Assembly (NCBI GenBank): GCA_020205615.1
Contig: CM035152.1
Coordinates: forward strand, 114,570,111-114,634,110
Direction: 5' to 3'
Source of the DNA: Panax quinquefolius
Taxonomy: Eukaryota; Streptophyta; Magnoliopsida; Apiales; Araliaceae
DNA length: 64,000 bases
The notes beneath the pieces were generated by a model. It was not told the DNA's origin. It ran no database searches and worked only from the letters and a program-made list of their open reading frames with translations. Position numbers and translations under genes: made by a program. Shown in pieces: positions 11,500 to 22,609 of the stretch. Within the stretch, counting starts at the first letter, position 1. Each line of letters opens with the position of its first letter.

Positions 11500-13900
11500 T
11501 GAGAAGTGCCGGTCCAATCGAAAGCAAATGATAGCTTCTTTTTTCCTCGCTCCCCGATACCCTCATATCCTCCTCAATAAACCTTCACGATCTCTACATC
11601 GAGTTTCATCCGAGTCCCTATACTCGCCTCAACTGCTTTCAAGCTCTTCACCGTAATGTGGCCTCGCCCCTCAAGGTCTTTTATCTTACGGCGAGCTTAC
11701 GACGCTGGTCTTACGCCTTCGAAGCTTCATCCTCGATCTTCGCCTCACCTTCACCAAGTCAAGGATTCAGTTTTTATCATCAAGAGAACTCCTCATTTTT
11801 CGCCTTCGTAAGTAAGTTCTTCAACCAAGCCAAGCTGCTCAGTTGGTCATCGATTTTGTCGATCGGGTTTTGATGCAACCAACTCATCTCTCAGGGCCCT
11901 CGGGTCATTATCGATGTCTTCAAATCCATCTTCGCCCGATCCAATTCTCTTTGAAGACCATCGATGGTATGAAAAGCATCTTCGCGACTCAATTTTTTCT
12001 CATCCAAGGTCGATTTCAAAGATGTTTATCTTCGGCGCATGAAATCTTCCTCGCTTCTCCATTTATGTGTCTCTTGACGCAATGTCCAAGACAAAGATTA
12101 GCCCGCAGACATTTTCAAAGTACTCAAATTAAATTCTAAAATGCTCAAGGAAAATAGAGATGTAAAGGAAGAAGTCATTATTGTTTACTCTTGCCGATAA
12201 CTCATTCCTTCGTCGAGAAGATTTCATCTGCGCAGATCACCGAACCTGATCGCCAAGCAGTCGTCGAACGAAAGCCCCAAGAGGTCGAAAGGAAAGTCAA
12301 GGCTGAACCCGGGCCATAGGGTCGAGATCCCACGGCCGCAGACGATAACTCGACCAAGGACCGGCCGCTCAGAGAGGGTCTCGCTTTCGTGGGGAAGAGT
12401 AGGTCGGTTTGGGGTGTAGGTTCAAATTTAACGGCTTCGATTACGGAGATTTGTTCGAGGTAGGTTCTTCGGTGTCAAGCGATGCGAACTTGACGACTCT
12501 CGTGGGTACGCTTCTCTTCGATAACGAGAAATCCTTCGCCCCGATCACCATCCTCTTCGATTTGTATTTCTGCAGGGGGCACGACGGCGGAGGAATGACC
12601 AAGACCGAGGAACCCCGAGTTCTTCTAAGCAGCTTAATGGGGTTATTTTTGTTTTTAGTTTTTGTCCTAAGTATACCTTCGATCAGACGATCAAGTAAAC
12701 CGCCTGATCGAGGAATGGTTTTGGGGTCGGTTCTGCTTCGCTGGGTTCTAAGGATTTACTAGAGGAACTAACCTTGGTTTTCTCGGTAGCCCTCCTCTTT
12801 TTTCGAGGGTGAAGATTCTCTTCGTACGAGAATATCTTCTACTGCTTTTCCGTTGAAATTCATCCGTGAATTTCTCGGTATCGATATGCTTCGGGTAGCT
12901 TTGCAGTGTAAGCCTCAATTACTCAAGACTTCCCAGATAAAAAATCTTCGAGCTCTTTTATTTCTACGTAACTCCCTCGATCAAAGATAATCGCATAAAA
13001 TCAAACAATTCCATGTTATAATTATATTTTATGGAATATTTTCAAAAATATATATATTTGAAATAAGTCGGTACTTTACGCTTACGGTCATACAACCATG
13101 CTTGCTTCGAGAGGAGTCCGATTTCCACCCTCCTTCTGAAGTTGTCAAATAGCTCCATCATCTCCACTTCTCGCTCTTCTAAACATCTCCAAAGTCAGCA
13201 GATATTTTTTCATCACCGCCCAAATTTCTAAGAGAGGAAATTTCGTGGCCTTTGACAAAGAACCATTTTTCATGCCATCCCCTATCGCTCAAGGGTGTTC
13301 ACCAAATAACGCCTCACAAATTTCTCTCCGCATTTCGGAGAATGTTTACTAAGGGCTTTGAACCCTTTTTCCCTCGGACTCGCACTATCTTGTAGACAAA
13401 GAAAGAAGAAGTCCAAAGAGGGCTCGACGCCCAGCTTCACATGTATACCACGGCGGCTTTAATACGGATGTAGGAGTTCTAACCAAATGTGAAAATCCTA
13501 CACCCAAAAACCCCAAAGAGGGTTACTATGAATATACGAAGAGGGAATCGAACCCCTTCTCCAAAGAAAGTCACCGACTACCATTCATCCTTCAAAGCCG
13601 CTGGTACATTTTCTCCCGTAACTGGGTACCGACAAAGACGGGTATCTCGAATATGGAACCGAGTTCAACCTCTTCGCCAAATTTTCGCTATGATGATAGA
13701 GGAGTGTTAGTACGCGAGAATCGCCTCAGACTCCTATAATAGTCGAGGGGTTTTCTCGGGTTCTCTGCTTGGGATTCGCATCAAGTCCCCTCATGAAGAT
13801 TAGGGTTCGGGGGAACCACAAAGTTGATGGGTGTTACAAGTACGGGAGAACTCGCTCAAGGTTTCGAGAAGCCATTTGTGACGATTTGCAGAGAGAAAGA
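11500..13900 (-). pseudogene. Antisense ORF of Tat element, 'putative gypsy type transposon' domain
   Basis: Read on the minus strand, 13405-13445 gives KLGVEPSLDFFF, and about 13225-13285 gives WHEKWFFVKGHEISS. These are the core phrases of the plant domain usually named putative gypsy type transposon (Transposase_28). Downstream on the same strand, about 11915-12020 gives LKSTLDEKKLSREDAFHTID, followed by a coiled-coil-like stretch (SLAWLKNLLTKAKNEE). The block lies between the tandem array and the 3' LTR, opposite to gag-pol, as in Retand and Grande-type elements. Function is unknown. It is broken by stops and shifts, and its ends are approximate. Confidence 0.65.
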
Positions 13901-14221
13901 GATCGTAAATTTTAGAAGGCGCAATTTCAAATGAACAGTAAAACTCACAAAAATTGGTAAAGTTATCCTTTATACCGATTTGCTACATGTTGTTCAAGAC
14001 AAAGCGATTAAATGCCAAGAATAATTTGAATTTGAATGGAAAGCGTCCTGCTTTGTCCCGTACATAAATGGATAGAGTCATTCTAATCGGGGCCTTAACT
14101 TCCTTTCAATTCATTTCACGGACAATAAATGGGTACGCTTTTTAATTACATCTCATCATTTATCGATTCTCGTAAAAATATCATGGATTGTTTATAGTTT
14201 TCTATTAAACATTCTGCTCAA

Positions 14222-14237
14222 CAAAAACTAGGGGCAA
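14222..14237 (+). other. Polypurine tract of Tat element
   Basis: CAAAAACTAGGGGCAA precedes the LTR start TGTCAGGG. The short A/G-rich tract directly before TG fits a plus-strand primer. It is interrupted by pyrimidines, so the call rests mainly on position. Confidence 0.55.
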
Positions 14238-14849
14238 TGTCAGGGTCGTGATATTTTATCTATTCGGGCCAAGTGTATCGGGCTTATTCTTTTTATTCTA
14301 TCGGGCCTCTATTATTGAATTATTAAAAAATCATTAAGCCCAATCATCGTATCATTTTCATTTCAAACTTATAAGACGGGCCGGTCAATGGATCAATCAT
14401 TTAGACATTTTAAATATCTACAATCTTCGACCAGAATGATGAAAAAGCATGCTTGGCTGACTAAAGAACCCGCCATGCATTAATGTGGATGGATCAGAAT
14501 CAGAATCCATTTACGGCAGAGAAACAAAAAGGATCAAAAGCAAACAACAAACTACACGCAATGAATTCAAGAACCCATCTGCAAAGGGAATGTGTCGTAG
14601 TAGTGGGTGGCACTAATTCGTGCCGTGAGGGTATAACTTAGCAAGGAAGTCTCCACCAAGAGGTACGCTCATACTCTTCTTCATTTAGAATCGATATTCA
14701 CAGAGAATTATTATTATCTCTCGATATCAATACACTAGTGATATAGCCTCCGCTTTTTATAAACCTCAGAATTCACATACCGATTCTCACCGAAGCTATC
14801 CTCCGACTTTAACCGCCAAAAGCCAAGCTTGTGTTGTTTATCAGGTTTA
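14238..14849 (+). repeat. 3' LTR of the Tat element
   Basis: This is the direct-repeat partner of 3900-4475, more complete at its left end (TGTCAGGGTCGTGAT). A TATAAA box lies at 14758-14763. The right end is within TTTATCAGGTTTAG; the final TTTAG may be the target duplication also seen at 3895-3899. Confidence 0.8.
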
Positions 14850-15070
14850 GACAGAGAAGATATGTTATCCAGAAATTAGAGGAACATAAACATGATAACA
14901 TAGTGTATATGAGAATACCAGGAAAAAACCAGTATATACAAGTAGAAAAATATTATAATCATAAAATAGAAAATTATATTAATAACAGAATAATAGAAGA
15001 AAACAAGAAAATTAAACAGAGAAAGAATATTAAGCATTTAAATGAGGCTAATAAGAACAAAAACCACTAA
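14850..15070 (+). pseudogene. Small-ORF block, ORF 1 (5' end lost)
   Basis: About 73 codons are open, from the Tat junction to TAA at 15068-15070. The reading frame enters from inside the Tat LTR, so the true start was lost or lies left of the insertion. The residues are rich in Lys, Asn, Ile and Glu (for example QKLEEHKHDN, KIENYINNRIIEENKK) and suggest a charged helical protein. The strand is strikingly A-rich. It overlaps ORF 2 by 29 bases. I recognise no family. Confidence 0.4.
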
Positions 15071-15319
15071 ACTAGCTAGAAACCTTAAGAAATTAAATAG
15101 AAATATTAAAGAATATACAGAATCTATTACAGAAATTACAAATGCATCTCAGGAATTCTTAAATTCCATCAAATCTTTAAAGACAGAAAATAGGAAAATG
15201 TTGATTTTTACAAATATTTTGAAGCTTTAGGAGTAATTAGACAATTTGAAGAATTAATAGAAATAGAGTTAATAAGAACTAGGTATATTAGAGAAGATTT
15301 AGGCAATCTCATGTCCTAA
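15042..15319 (+). pseudogene. Small-ORF block, ORF 2
   Basis: ATG at 15042 lies inside ORF 1. The first frame (LARNLKKLNRNIKEYTESIT) is open to 15230. A frame change near 15190 allows continuation as FEALGVIRQFEELIEIELIR to TAA at 15317-15319. One base separates that stop from the ATG of ORF 3. The product would be about 92 residues, mostly charged helix. The close stop/start spacing suggests coupled translation. The family is unknown. Confidence 0.4.
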
Positions 15320-15320
15320 A

Positions 15321-15587
15321 ATGTCTACTAGTAATTCACCAGAGATATCTATACATAAGATTTCAACAGAAACTCATAGATTAGTAGCCGAAATTAAAAT
15401 ATTCAGAGGATACTTACAAAAAGAAGTAAAATTATTAAAAGATTGCACAGAAAGAATAAACATATATAATGGAGATTTAAGCAACAAGAACACATACAGA
15501 ACAATTTCCATATATAAAAATAATATCAGAATAATAGAAACATAAATAGAAAAGTGTAGAATAAATCTAGGAGAACATATTAGTTAA
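15321..15587 (+). pseudogene. Small-ORF block, ORF 3
   Basis: It starts at ATG 15321, one base after the ORF 2 stop. A stop at 15543-15545 interrupts it; the same frame then runs to TAA at 15585-15587, three bases before the next ATG. The sequence STETHRLVAEIKIFRGYL and following has a heptad-like pattern. About 88 codons in all. No recognised motif. Confidence 0.4.
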
Positions 15588-15590
15588 ATC

Positions 15591-15713
15591 ATGAGTAAGA
15601 GAAAGATTACAGAAGAGATAGATATAAGATATTATAGAAAAGAATTAATAAGAATAAGAACAGAGCACATATATACTCCAAAAATAATAAATACCCAAAA
15701 CCAAATACTATAA
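15591..15713 (+). CDS. Small-ORF block, ORF 4, unknown 40-residue protein
   Basis: ATG at 15591 follows the ORF 3 stop by three bases. The 40 codons are Arg/Lys/Ile-rich (SKRKITEEIDIRYYRKELIR). It could be the beginning of a longer protein truncated by mutation. Nothing recognised; the call rests on its place in the series of abutting ORFs. Confidence 0.3.
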   Translation: MSKRKITEEIDIRYYRKELIRIRTEHIYTPKIINTQNQIL

Positions 15714-15745
15714 CTAAAATATATCAGATATATTATTACAACACC

Positions 15746-15955
15746 ATGATGGAATATAACATAGTTAAAGAAACTCTAAGACTATTAGAATCTAGAGAAA
15801 AATATATTCTTAAAGAATTAGCAATAATAGAGAAAACCAACATGAATGCATATTTAGAAATCTTAGACAGAATCAGAGATGTTAAAGAAAATCCAGCAGA
15901 ATTACAATTAGAAGCATCAAGCGACAGAGAAAAATTAGAAGCATATATTTGGTAA
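15746..15955 (+). CDS. Small-ORF block, ORF 5, unknown 69-residue protein
   Basis: This ORF is intact from ATG 15746 to TAA 15953-15955. The sequence contains LLESREKYILKELAIIEKTN and a Glu-rich second half, likely alpha-helical. The stop is followed after seven bases by the next usable ATG (15963); an overlapping TAATG also exists but opens only a 6-codon frame. Base composition matches its neighbours and differs from the flanking gypsy DNA. Confidence 0.4.
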   Translation: MMEYNIVKETLRLLESREKYILKELAIIEKTNMNAYLEILDRIRDVKENPAELQLEASSDREKLEAYIW

Positions 15956-15962
15956 TGCAGCC

Positions 15963-16309
15963 ATGGATCTCCTAGAAGCTCACAGAAGATATAGAGAATA
16001 TATAAATAAGAATCGAGAACATATTTTAGAATTTGAGAAAACATTTAAGAATACCAGAACTATCACCAAGAGATATCAGATAGAATTTTACAGAACTAGG
16101 AAAGAATACATAGAAACAAAAACAAAATTATTAAGTCTACAAAAAGAACTAAAACAAATGGTACAAAATATGAGTACAGGAAAAATGGTATCATATATCA
16201 AGTATAAAAATACAGTAGAATCCATTGAGTTATTAGAAGACTATCTATAGGTTACATACTACCAGAACTAAAATTAGACTTAGCACATCTAAATAGAGTA
16301 ATATGTTAA
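15963..16309 (+). pseudogene. Small-ORF block, ORF 6
   Basis: ATG 15963 opens 95 codons to TAG 16248-16250, with a strong coiled-coil pattern (TKTKLLSLQKELKQMVQ). A one-base frame change at the end lets the frame continue as LPELKLDLAHLNRVIC to TAA at 16307-16309. ATG of ORF 7 (16303-16305) overlaps this stop in the string ATGTTAA. Such overlaps are typical of compact polycistronic genomes. The family is not recognised. Confidence 0.45.
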
Positions 16310-16431
16310 AACACAGTCTTGAAGAAAGATTGGTACAAATTATTATCCAGATCCAGGAATCTCCAGCTAAACCAGTTGAATTTAAAATTGTCAAAAAAAG
16401 ATAGGCAATTGAGGAAAATCCTAAATAGAGG
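16303..16431 (+). pseudogene. Small-ORF block, ORF 7, 5' part
   Basis: It starts in the overlap ATGTTAA with ORF 6 and reads LEERLVQIIIQIQESPAKPV, then meets a TAG at about 16402-16404. Past the stop the same frame runs to the chromovirus insertion at 16432. At 34215 the sequence resumes in an open frame that ends at 34370, so the insertion appears to split this ORF. Function unknown. Confidence 0.4.
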
Positions 16432-19400
16432 TATAAACGATCGAGAAATTTGTAATTTAATTTAAATATTTATCATCCAATTAAATAAATATTTTAAATA
16501 ATTTATTTATTAGAGGAAAATAAATAATTTTATGAATACATGGTGAATTAATTTAGTAACTAAATTGATTAATGTTAATTAAATTTAATATTGATAATTT
16601 TATTTTAAGGATTTAATTTAAGGAAATAATTAAATTAAATCAATCGCTTAATATTTAAGAAAATAATTAAATTAAATTGAATTGTTTAATTTAAAGGAAA
16701 TAAATAAATTAAAATAAAGTGATGTTTCTAATTTATTAATTAAATTAGATATATAATTATTTATTTATTATAAATTATAATATAATAATTTATTTATTAT
16801 AAGTTATTATAATTATTAAATTAATTAAATTATTTAAATTAATTAAATTAAAAGTGTGACAAGTAAACTATATAATATAAATATTAATATAAATAATTAT
16901 CTAGTGTTGGAATTATTATGTTAGCCAAACAAGGCCTCATGGCTTTTGGCTTATTTCAACCGACGCCACCTTTTGGTTTTTTTTTACCGATGTTAGTGGG
17001 GAAGGGGAGTTATATATTTCAACGCTGCTTTTTTTTTTTCTAAGGCTAAGTTTAGAGAAGGGTCTAGAGAGAAGGAGAAATAGCAGAGTGGAGAGAGCTT
17101 TGGGTAGAGAGTTTTCTCTCAGAAATTGTGCTAAGAAAATTGGAGTATCAAGGGGAAAGCAATTCCTTGTCATTCTTCTTCATATTAATCAAGGATTAAA
17201 GGTATAATCTATTCCTAATTCTAACTCTTAGTTTTGTAATATCTATTCTCTCGGAATGATTTGGAATTTTGTTGAATTGGGGTTTGAATTGTTGATTATA
17301 TGGATATATAATTCTGATAATTATCATACATAAGTAATTTTTAGTTATCAAATTCATGAATTTGGTTTGTGGAAAGAAAAAAAATAATCATAAAAGTTAT
17401 TATTCTTATAATACGGCTTAAAAAGTACAAAAATTTCTGCATTATATGTGTATGTAATCAGAATTTGTTATTGGATTGTGATAATATATTAAGAAACGAA
17501 AGCAATGTAGTTTAAATCATGTCAATGATTAAGAAACGAATTCGTGGTGATCAAATTCGTTAAAAGTGTAAAATGAAGAAATTTGAAAAACTATGGTTTT
17601 GATTCTTCAAAATAAAGTTTATATAATGTTTTTGTATATAGAATGGTGTTTAGCATGTATAACTATAATATGACAAAGTGTTAGATGTTGAAGTTAGGAG
17701 ATTTTCTATGAGAATCGGGATTTTTGGCCAAAGCAGTAGTCTCGATTTCGAGCTTCTCGCAAAAAACTAGAACGAGGCATCACGTAGCGGCATGGGCATG
17801 CCGTGCTTCTCAACTGGCGGATGCATATACGCTGCTATAAGGTGCGTAAGGCTATCATTACGCCAATTACCTGATCATTTATCGGGCGCTAAGCACATGA
17901 GTAGCCAATACGCATAAATGAAGTCTCTGCTTAATCATGTCTCATGCATAATTGACTTAGAGTTAGTTTAGCATGCATGTTAAGGATATTAAAACATAAA
18001 GTGGACTACAATAATGTATTGTAAGGTGTTGTAATACAAAGTGTAAAAGAGTTTTAGGTGATTGTTAATCGAAAGTTATATAATGAAACTAAAAGTGATG
18101 TTTTCAAAAGTTAGAAATGAACGAGTAAGTTATGTCATTTCAGAATGCGATTTTAGATTCATAAGTATGTTAACCTAAATGGTTAGGTGCTAGGTTAGGG
18201 GTTATGACCTAAATGATGGTTTAATACCCATAGTGTTAATATTCATACAACTAATTGTTGTTGCGATTGTAATGATATGTGTAGTAGGTAATTGGAGATT
18301 ATTTTACACTTGTGTAGCTTACAAACAAGGCAAGTTCCTAAACCTTAACTCTTTACATCGAGCAAGCTTTCTAACTTCATTCTTTTCATATCAATGCATG
18401 TTCCCATTCCTAAATCGTTATTGTACAAGTTCCTAAAATTTTTGTAAGGTCGAAAGCAAGCCTAGTTTATCTTGAGTATGTTTGTGCAAGCTCTTGTAAC
18501 CTAATTCATTACATCGAAAGTAGCTTTACTTTCCTTATTATCATTCAAGCATATATTGTTCTAATACATCGATTCATAGAAGATTGTTCTAAACTCCTTT
18601 AAATATAGCACTTTGCATGTATATCATTGTTATTCAATTATATATATTGTTAATATCCGATCTTTGACCTTAATAGCCTTGTTCAGCTTATACATTCTCG
18701 TATTAAACCTTTATCGATGGAAGTTGAATAGTGTTCTAAAAATTTCTAGAGACACCGATAAGCTAGTTCCAAACTAAACTTTCTTTAGTGCGGAAATTCT
18801 AAATTCAAATCGAGACGAACAACCCTAATATAGGGATTTTTGTACGTGTAACGCTTAGATGTTTGTGGCACAATACATGGTACAAAGGGCTGATCCCTCT
18901 AAGCACGCTTAAGAAGGGTCTCAGATAGTCTAATGACTATTAAGGTTAAGGTAATAATACCTAATACCGGAGACATAGTTCGTGGTCTTAAGACCCTCGT
19001 ATATTGATTTCGAACTTGTTTTCTATTCTTAATTCACGTAACAAGTTCATTATTGCTAGCATTCGTTGTTCATTCTCATGTTGTTATTATTATACTTTTC
19101 TATATCGCTGAGCAATTGTTTGCTCACTCTTGCAATTAACACCGCAGCCTAAAGTAGAGAAAGTTGATGAGCCATCCACTAGCAAAGGAAAGGGCAAATT
19201 GTCCAAGTGCTGAAGATTTATGAAAATTTTATCTTAATAAATTGTGTTAAAGACTTGGTTTTATTTGTGATGTATTCCTCAAACTTATGTAATAATTTTA
19301 AGGTTAGATTACCTGGGATATACATTGAGATTATGATGTAACCCTTTAATGGGAAAGATGATTGTTTAAGTTATTTAAATTACGTCTTTATCCTTTGATT

Positions 19401-19481
19401 ATGGGTAGTTAGATGTAATAATTTTGATAAGTGAGCACCAAATCCTGTGGGAATGGAGTACCTGGATTTGGGGGTGTCACA
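16432..19481 (+). repeat. 5' LTR of the chromovirus, 3.05 kb
   Basis: Its first bases (TATAAACGATCGAGAAATT) match the start of the 3' copy (TGTAACGATCGAGAAATT at 25488) with small changes, so the TG is mutated. It ends TTTGGGGGTGTCACA. The first 420 bp are extremely AT-rich with repeated TTAATTAAATT words. A TATATATT near 17008 followed by a GA-rich leader could be the promoter. No gene is present; a short minus-strand ORF at 16937-17173 is not supported. Confidence 0.85.
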
Positions 19482-19484
19482 GGT

Positions 19485-19497
19485 TGGTATCAAAGTC
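19485..19497 (+). other. Primer binding site of the chromovirus
   Basis: TGGTATCAAAGTC lies three bases after the LTR end. It matches the initiator tRNA-Met site (TGGTATCAGAGC) with minor change and would prime minus-strand synthesis. Confidence 0.8.
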
Positions 19498-19712
19498 TTA
19501 GGTTATGAACCTTAGGTGGGGAAACCTTAGGAAGTAACCTTTAAGGAAACAAAAAATATAGAGGTGTTTAACTCTTATCGAAGTTTAAGGAATGGATTAA
19601 GGTATCCATTGAAGCTAAATAATAAAAGACATTATGTGCTATGTGTTAATAACTTATGTGCTCATGAGTATCAAAAAATGTTAAGTAAAACTTAAAATAT
19701 TTTGTTGTCGTG

Positions 19713-20439
19713 ATGTCTAACGAAGGAGGATCCAAATTACCAGAGAGTGATACCTCAGTACCTAGAGACGACAAACCCCAGAATATTCATGTAGTGTGGG
19801 AACAGTTGATCCAGGAGGTTGTGCCTGTGACCGATCTCGAGGAGGATAGTTCTGAGGATATAGAGGAGGATGATGAGGAAGAGGATCCCGAGGAGTTTCC
19901 ACCAAACTCCATATCACCGAGATGTATGATGCTCAGATGACCGTAACATAGAATTACAGGAAGAAGTTGAGGAGTCAAGGATGGTTGAGATGCATCATGC
20001 TTCGATGGAGGAGAAGGATGCGAGATTCGTGAACTTGACTCAAAACTTGGAAACACAGAGGGGACCTAGTTCATACCAAGGGTCAGATGATGAAGACTCA
20101 TTAAGCAAAGAAACTAGAAGATGAAGACCGATATGGAGAAATTAAAGGATGACTTCAAAGAGGAGTCACTACTGTGTACAAAGAGCAGAGGATGCTTGGA
20201 TGAAGGCGACTCAACGTGCGCACTGTATGTTGAAGCTAAAGTCCAAGTGAAGAAAGCCAAGATGAAGGAGATGGATTATGCTTTTAATTCGGCGATTGAT
20301 AGGGCCCAGATCGAGTCTATTATTACCCACCTCGCTTTAAGAATTCACCGTGGTTCGTGATGGATCGCAGAATCGCCATGATCGATCATGGAGGAAGAGC
20401 GTCGGAAGCTTTACGACGCCTTAATATGTCTAGATAGAG
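19713..20439 (+). pseudogene. Acidic coiled-coil ORF upstream of gag in the chromovirus
   Basis: ATG 19713 opens an acidic product (DLEEDSSEDIEEDDEEEDPE, about residues 45-65). A frame change near 19905 leads to ELQEEVEESRMVEMHHASME (about 19951-20010) and a Ser/Asp-rich stretch to a stop near 20121; helical residues continue in another frame to about 20360. The region ends in an AAT microsatellite. It lies between the PBS and the gag start at 20864, so it is either an extra ORF or the N-terminal part of gag cut off by the microsatellite. No family recognised. Confidence 0.45.
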
Positions 20440-20586
<147 letters not shown>

Positions 20587-20863
20587 TGGTTAATTATGTG
20601 AATAAATAAATTGTGAATCCCTTTATTTTGAGATGAATAAAGGATAGATGAGTATGTAATCCCGAAACTTGTTTAGTTCAGAAAGTGAATGTTGATAAAT
20701 AAGTATGCTATCTTTAACATGTTTTAAAACGTTATGAATGAATAAAATATTAGAGTTTATTTGAAATACTATGTGTTATAGCTTTAATCTTGGAATGTTT
20801 AAGTTAAACTTTAAATACCCAAGAAGTTGAGTAATGAACTAATAAGCGATATTTTAATGTAAG

Positions 20864-21960
20864 ATGCCTCCTAAAGAAGACAACCACGCCAACAAGCACC
20901 TCCCCGAGGGTATACCAATAATAACAACGAGACCAACGCTAATCCGGTTCAAAGAAGCTTGGTAGCTCTGCTTGATGGGGTGCACTTGCGAATCAATCAA
21001 CAAAGCTCAAGTCACGACTTTCAAGGAATTCAAAGCGGTTGGACCGCCAGAGTTTCAAGGGTCTATGAATCCAAAGGAAGCCCAAACCTCGATCATGGAA
21101 ATGGAGAAGGTGTTCGATGTTGCTAGAGTTAACGAGGATCGTAAGATCGCGTTCAAACGCTCATGTCAAGTCTCAAGCTAGCCACCGTGGCAAGCAAATA
21201 AGGTTCGTGGGGGACAAGGAGTAATATCGTGGATAGATTTAAGGAGATGTTTTTGAAATGTACTTTCCAAATGAAGTTCTCGAATCACCGGAAGTGCAAT
21301 TTCCGAGTCAAGCAAGGAACGGCGACGGCGCTGTAATATGCCATGAAGTTTAACGAGTTGGCAAGGTTTGCCACATATCAAGTCAACACCGACGAAGTAA
21401 AGCGAGAAAGGTTCGAATAAGGATTGAAGCCCGGCTTTACAAAGAAGGTCTCAATGTTCCAGCTAAATACATTTACACAACAGCTACCGGAAAAGGCAAT
21501 TATCGCGGAAGGTGGAAGCGATGCCTTAACCAAGTACAACCAAGAATGTAAGAAGAAGAATGAGAATGAGAATGAATAATAAGGTCGTGGTAGTAATGTT
21601 GGAAGTAACAATCAAAAGAGGAAGTGGAGCGAGAATTCAACCACGGAGGACAACAAGGAAATCAAAGAGAAGAAAAGTTTGAAGCTTGCAGTGCACGCAG
21701 GGAAGAACCATACCGGGGTATGTTTGAAGGAAAATCGGGTGTGTTTCAACTGTGGTCGAGGGACACATTGCACCGAACTGCTTTAGTCCAAGAAAGGAGA
21801 GCATGTTTTACCCGCGGGCTCAAAAGATCACATGGCTCGTGATTGCCCTAAGAAGCCAAATGGAAGTGCAAATGGTGGAAAAGGAAACAACAATGGTGGT
21901 GGTGCATCGACTATCATCGACCAACACAACCAAGCCGACCCATCGCGAGAACTTTCAATA
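20864..21960 (+). pseudogene. Chromovirus gag, broken
   Basis: ATG 20864 reads PPKEDNHANKH, a typical chromovirus start. The capsid domain is seen as FKAVGPPEFQGSMNPKEAQT and MEKVFDVARVNEDRKIAFK (about 21018-21160), the Retrotrans_gag signature. It then decays through shifted frames (ITGSAISESS; MPMKFNELARFATYQV-like residues). A zinc knuckle near 21735-21785 is readable only across a frame change (VCFNCGR, then GHIAPNC). The product would package RNA in cytoplasmic particles. At least five disruptions are visible. Confidence 0.8.
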
Positions 21961-21989
21961 CGACCACGCAGGATGTCAGATGTATAGTC

Positions 21990-22350
21990 CTAAGGATGTG
22001 GTGTCGTATCATTCCAATTAATGGTATTAATGCTTATGTACTATTTGATTCGGTGCTACTTGTTCATTTATATCCGATGAATTTGCTCGTAACTTAGATT
22101 TGCCTCGTGAAGAATTAGAATTTCCCTTAAGTATAGAGATTGCGAATAGAGAAGTGATTCCTCATAGATTTGTATATAGGAATTGTAGAGTGGTTATAAA
22201 AGGTCACGAGATGATGGTAGATTTGATACCAATTAGACTTGGTGAATTTGATGTTATATCGAAATGGATTGGTTATTCAATTACGAGCAAAGAATTGATT
22301 GCCAAAGGAAGTGTATTAACCTTACGACCACAAAGGTCAGTGTTCTTTTG
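21990..22350 (+). pseudogene. Chromovirus aspartic protease, broken
   Basis: The active site is present as LFDS-GATCSFISDEFARNLDL at about 22046-22105, with one base missing inside the DSGA codons so that the catalytic motif is out of frame. The downstream flap and core follow as PLSIEIANREVIPHRFV, VDLIPIRLGEFDVI and then the SKWIGYSIT segment, where the family has GMDWL. It lies between gag and RT as expected. Confidence 0.75.
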
Positions 22351-22609
22351 AAGAAGTCACCTCGACAAGAAAGTTGTCTAACGGTGATGCAAGCCAAGAA
22401 GTTGTTGAGACAAGGATGTGTAGGATACTTAGCCTACATAGTTGATACACAGAAGAAGAGTGCAAAGTTAGAAGAGATACCGATCATAAAGAGATTTTTC
22501 AGACGTATTTCCGCACGATTTGCTCGGGTCTTCCACCGAATCGACAAATCGAGTTCGTGATTGACTTACTACCGTGAACGACCCACCCGATATCTAAGGC
22601 ACCATACGT

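Larger units (their letters stand above)
3900..14849 (+). mobile_element. Tat-lineage Ty3/gypsy retrotransposon, decayed
   Basis: Two direct repeats (3900-4475 and 14238-14849) bound about 9.8 kb of internal DNA. In order, this holds a Tat-type gag, PR, RT, RNase H, a second archaeal-type RNase H, integrase, a 110-bp tandem array and an antisense ORF. This order is known for plant Tat elements of the Retand/Ogre/Grande kind. A possible 5-bp duplication TTTAG occurs at 3895-3899 and 14846-14850, but the LTR ends at CAGGTTTA make the exact boundary ambiguous. All coding parts are broken. Confidence 0.85.

Noticed and set aside
17733..17900. GC-rich patch as a captured host gene fragment
   Set aside because: Similar GC-rich patches sit at corresponding places in the 3' LTR (about 32480-32660), so it is part of the LTR; no coding signature.
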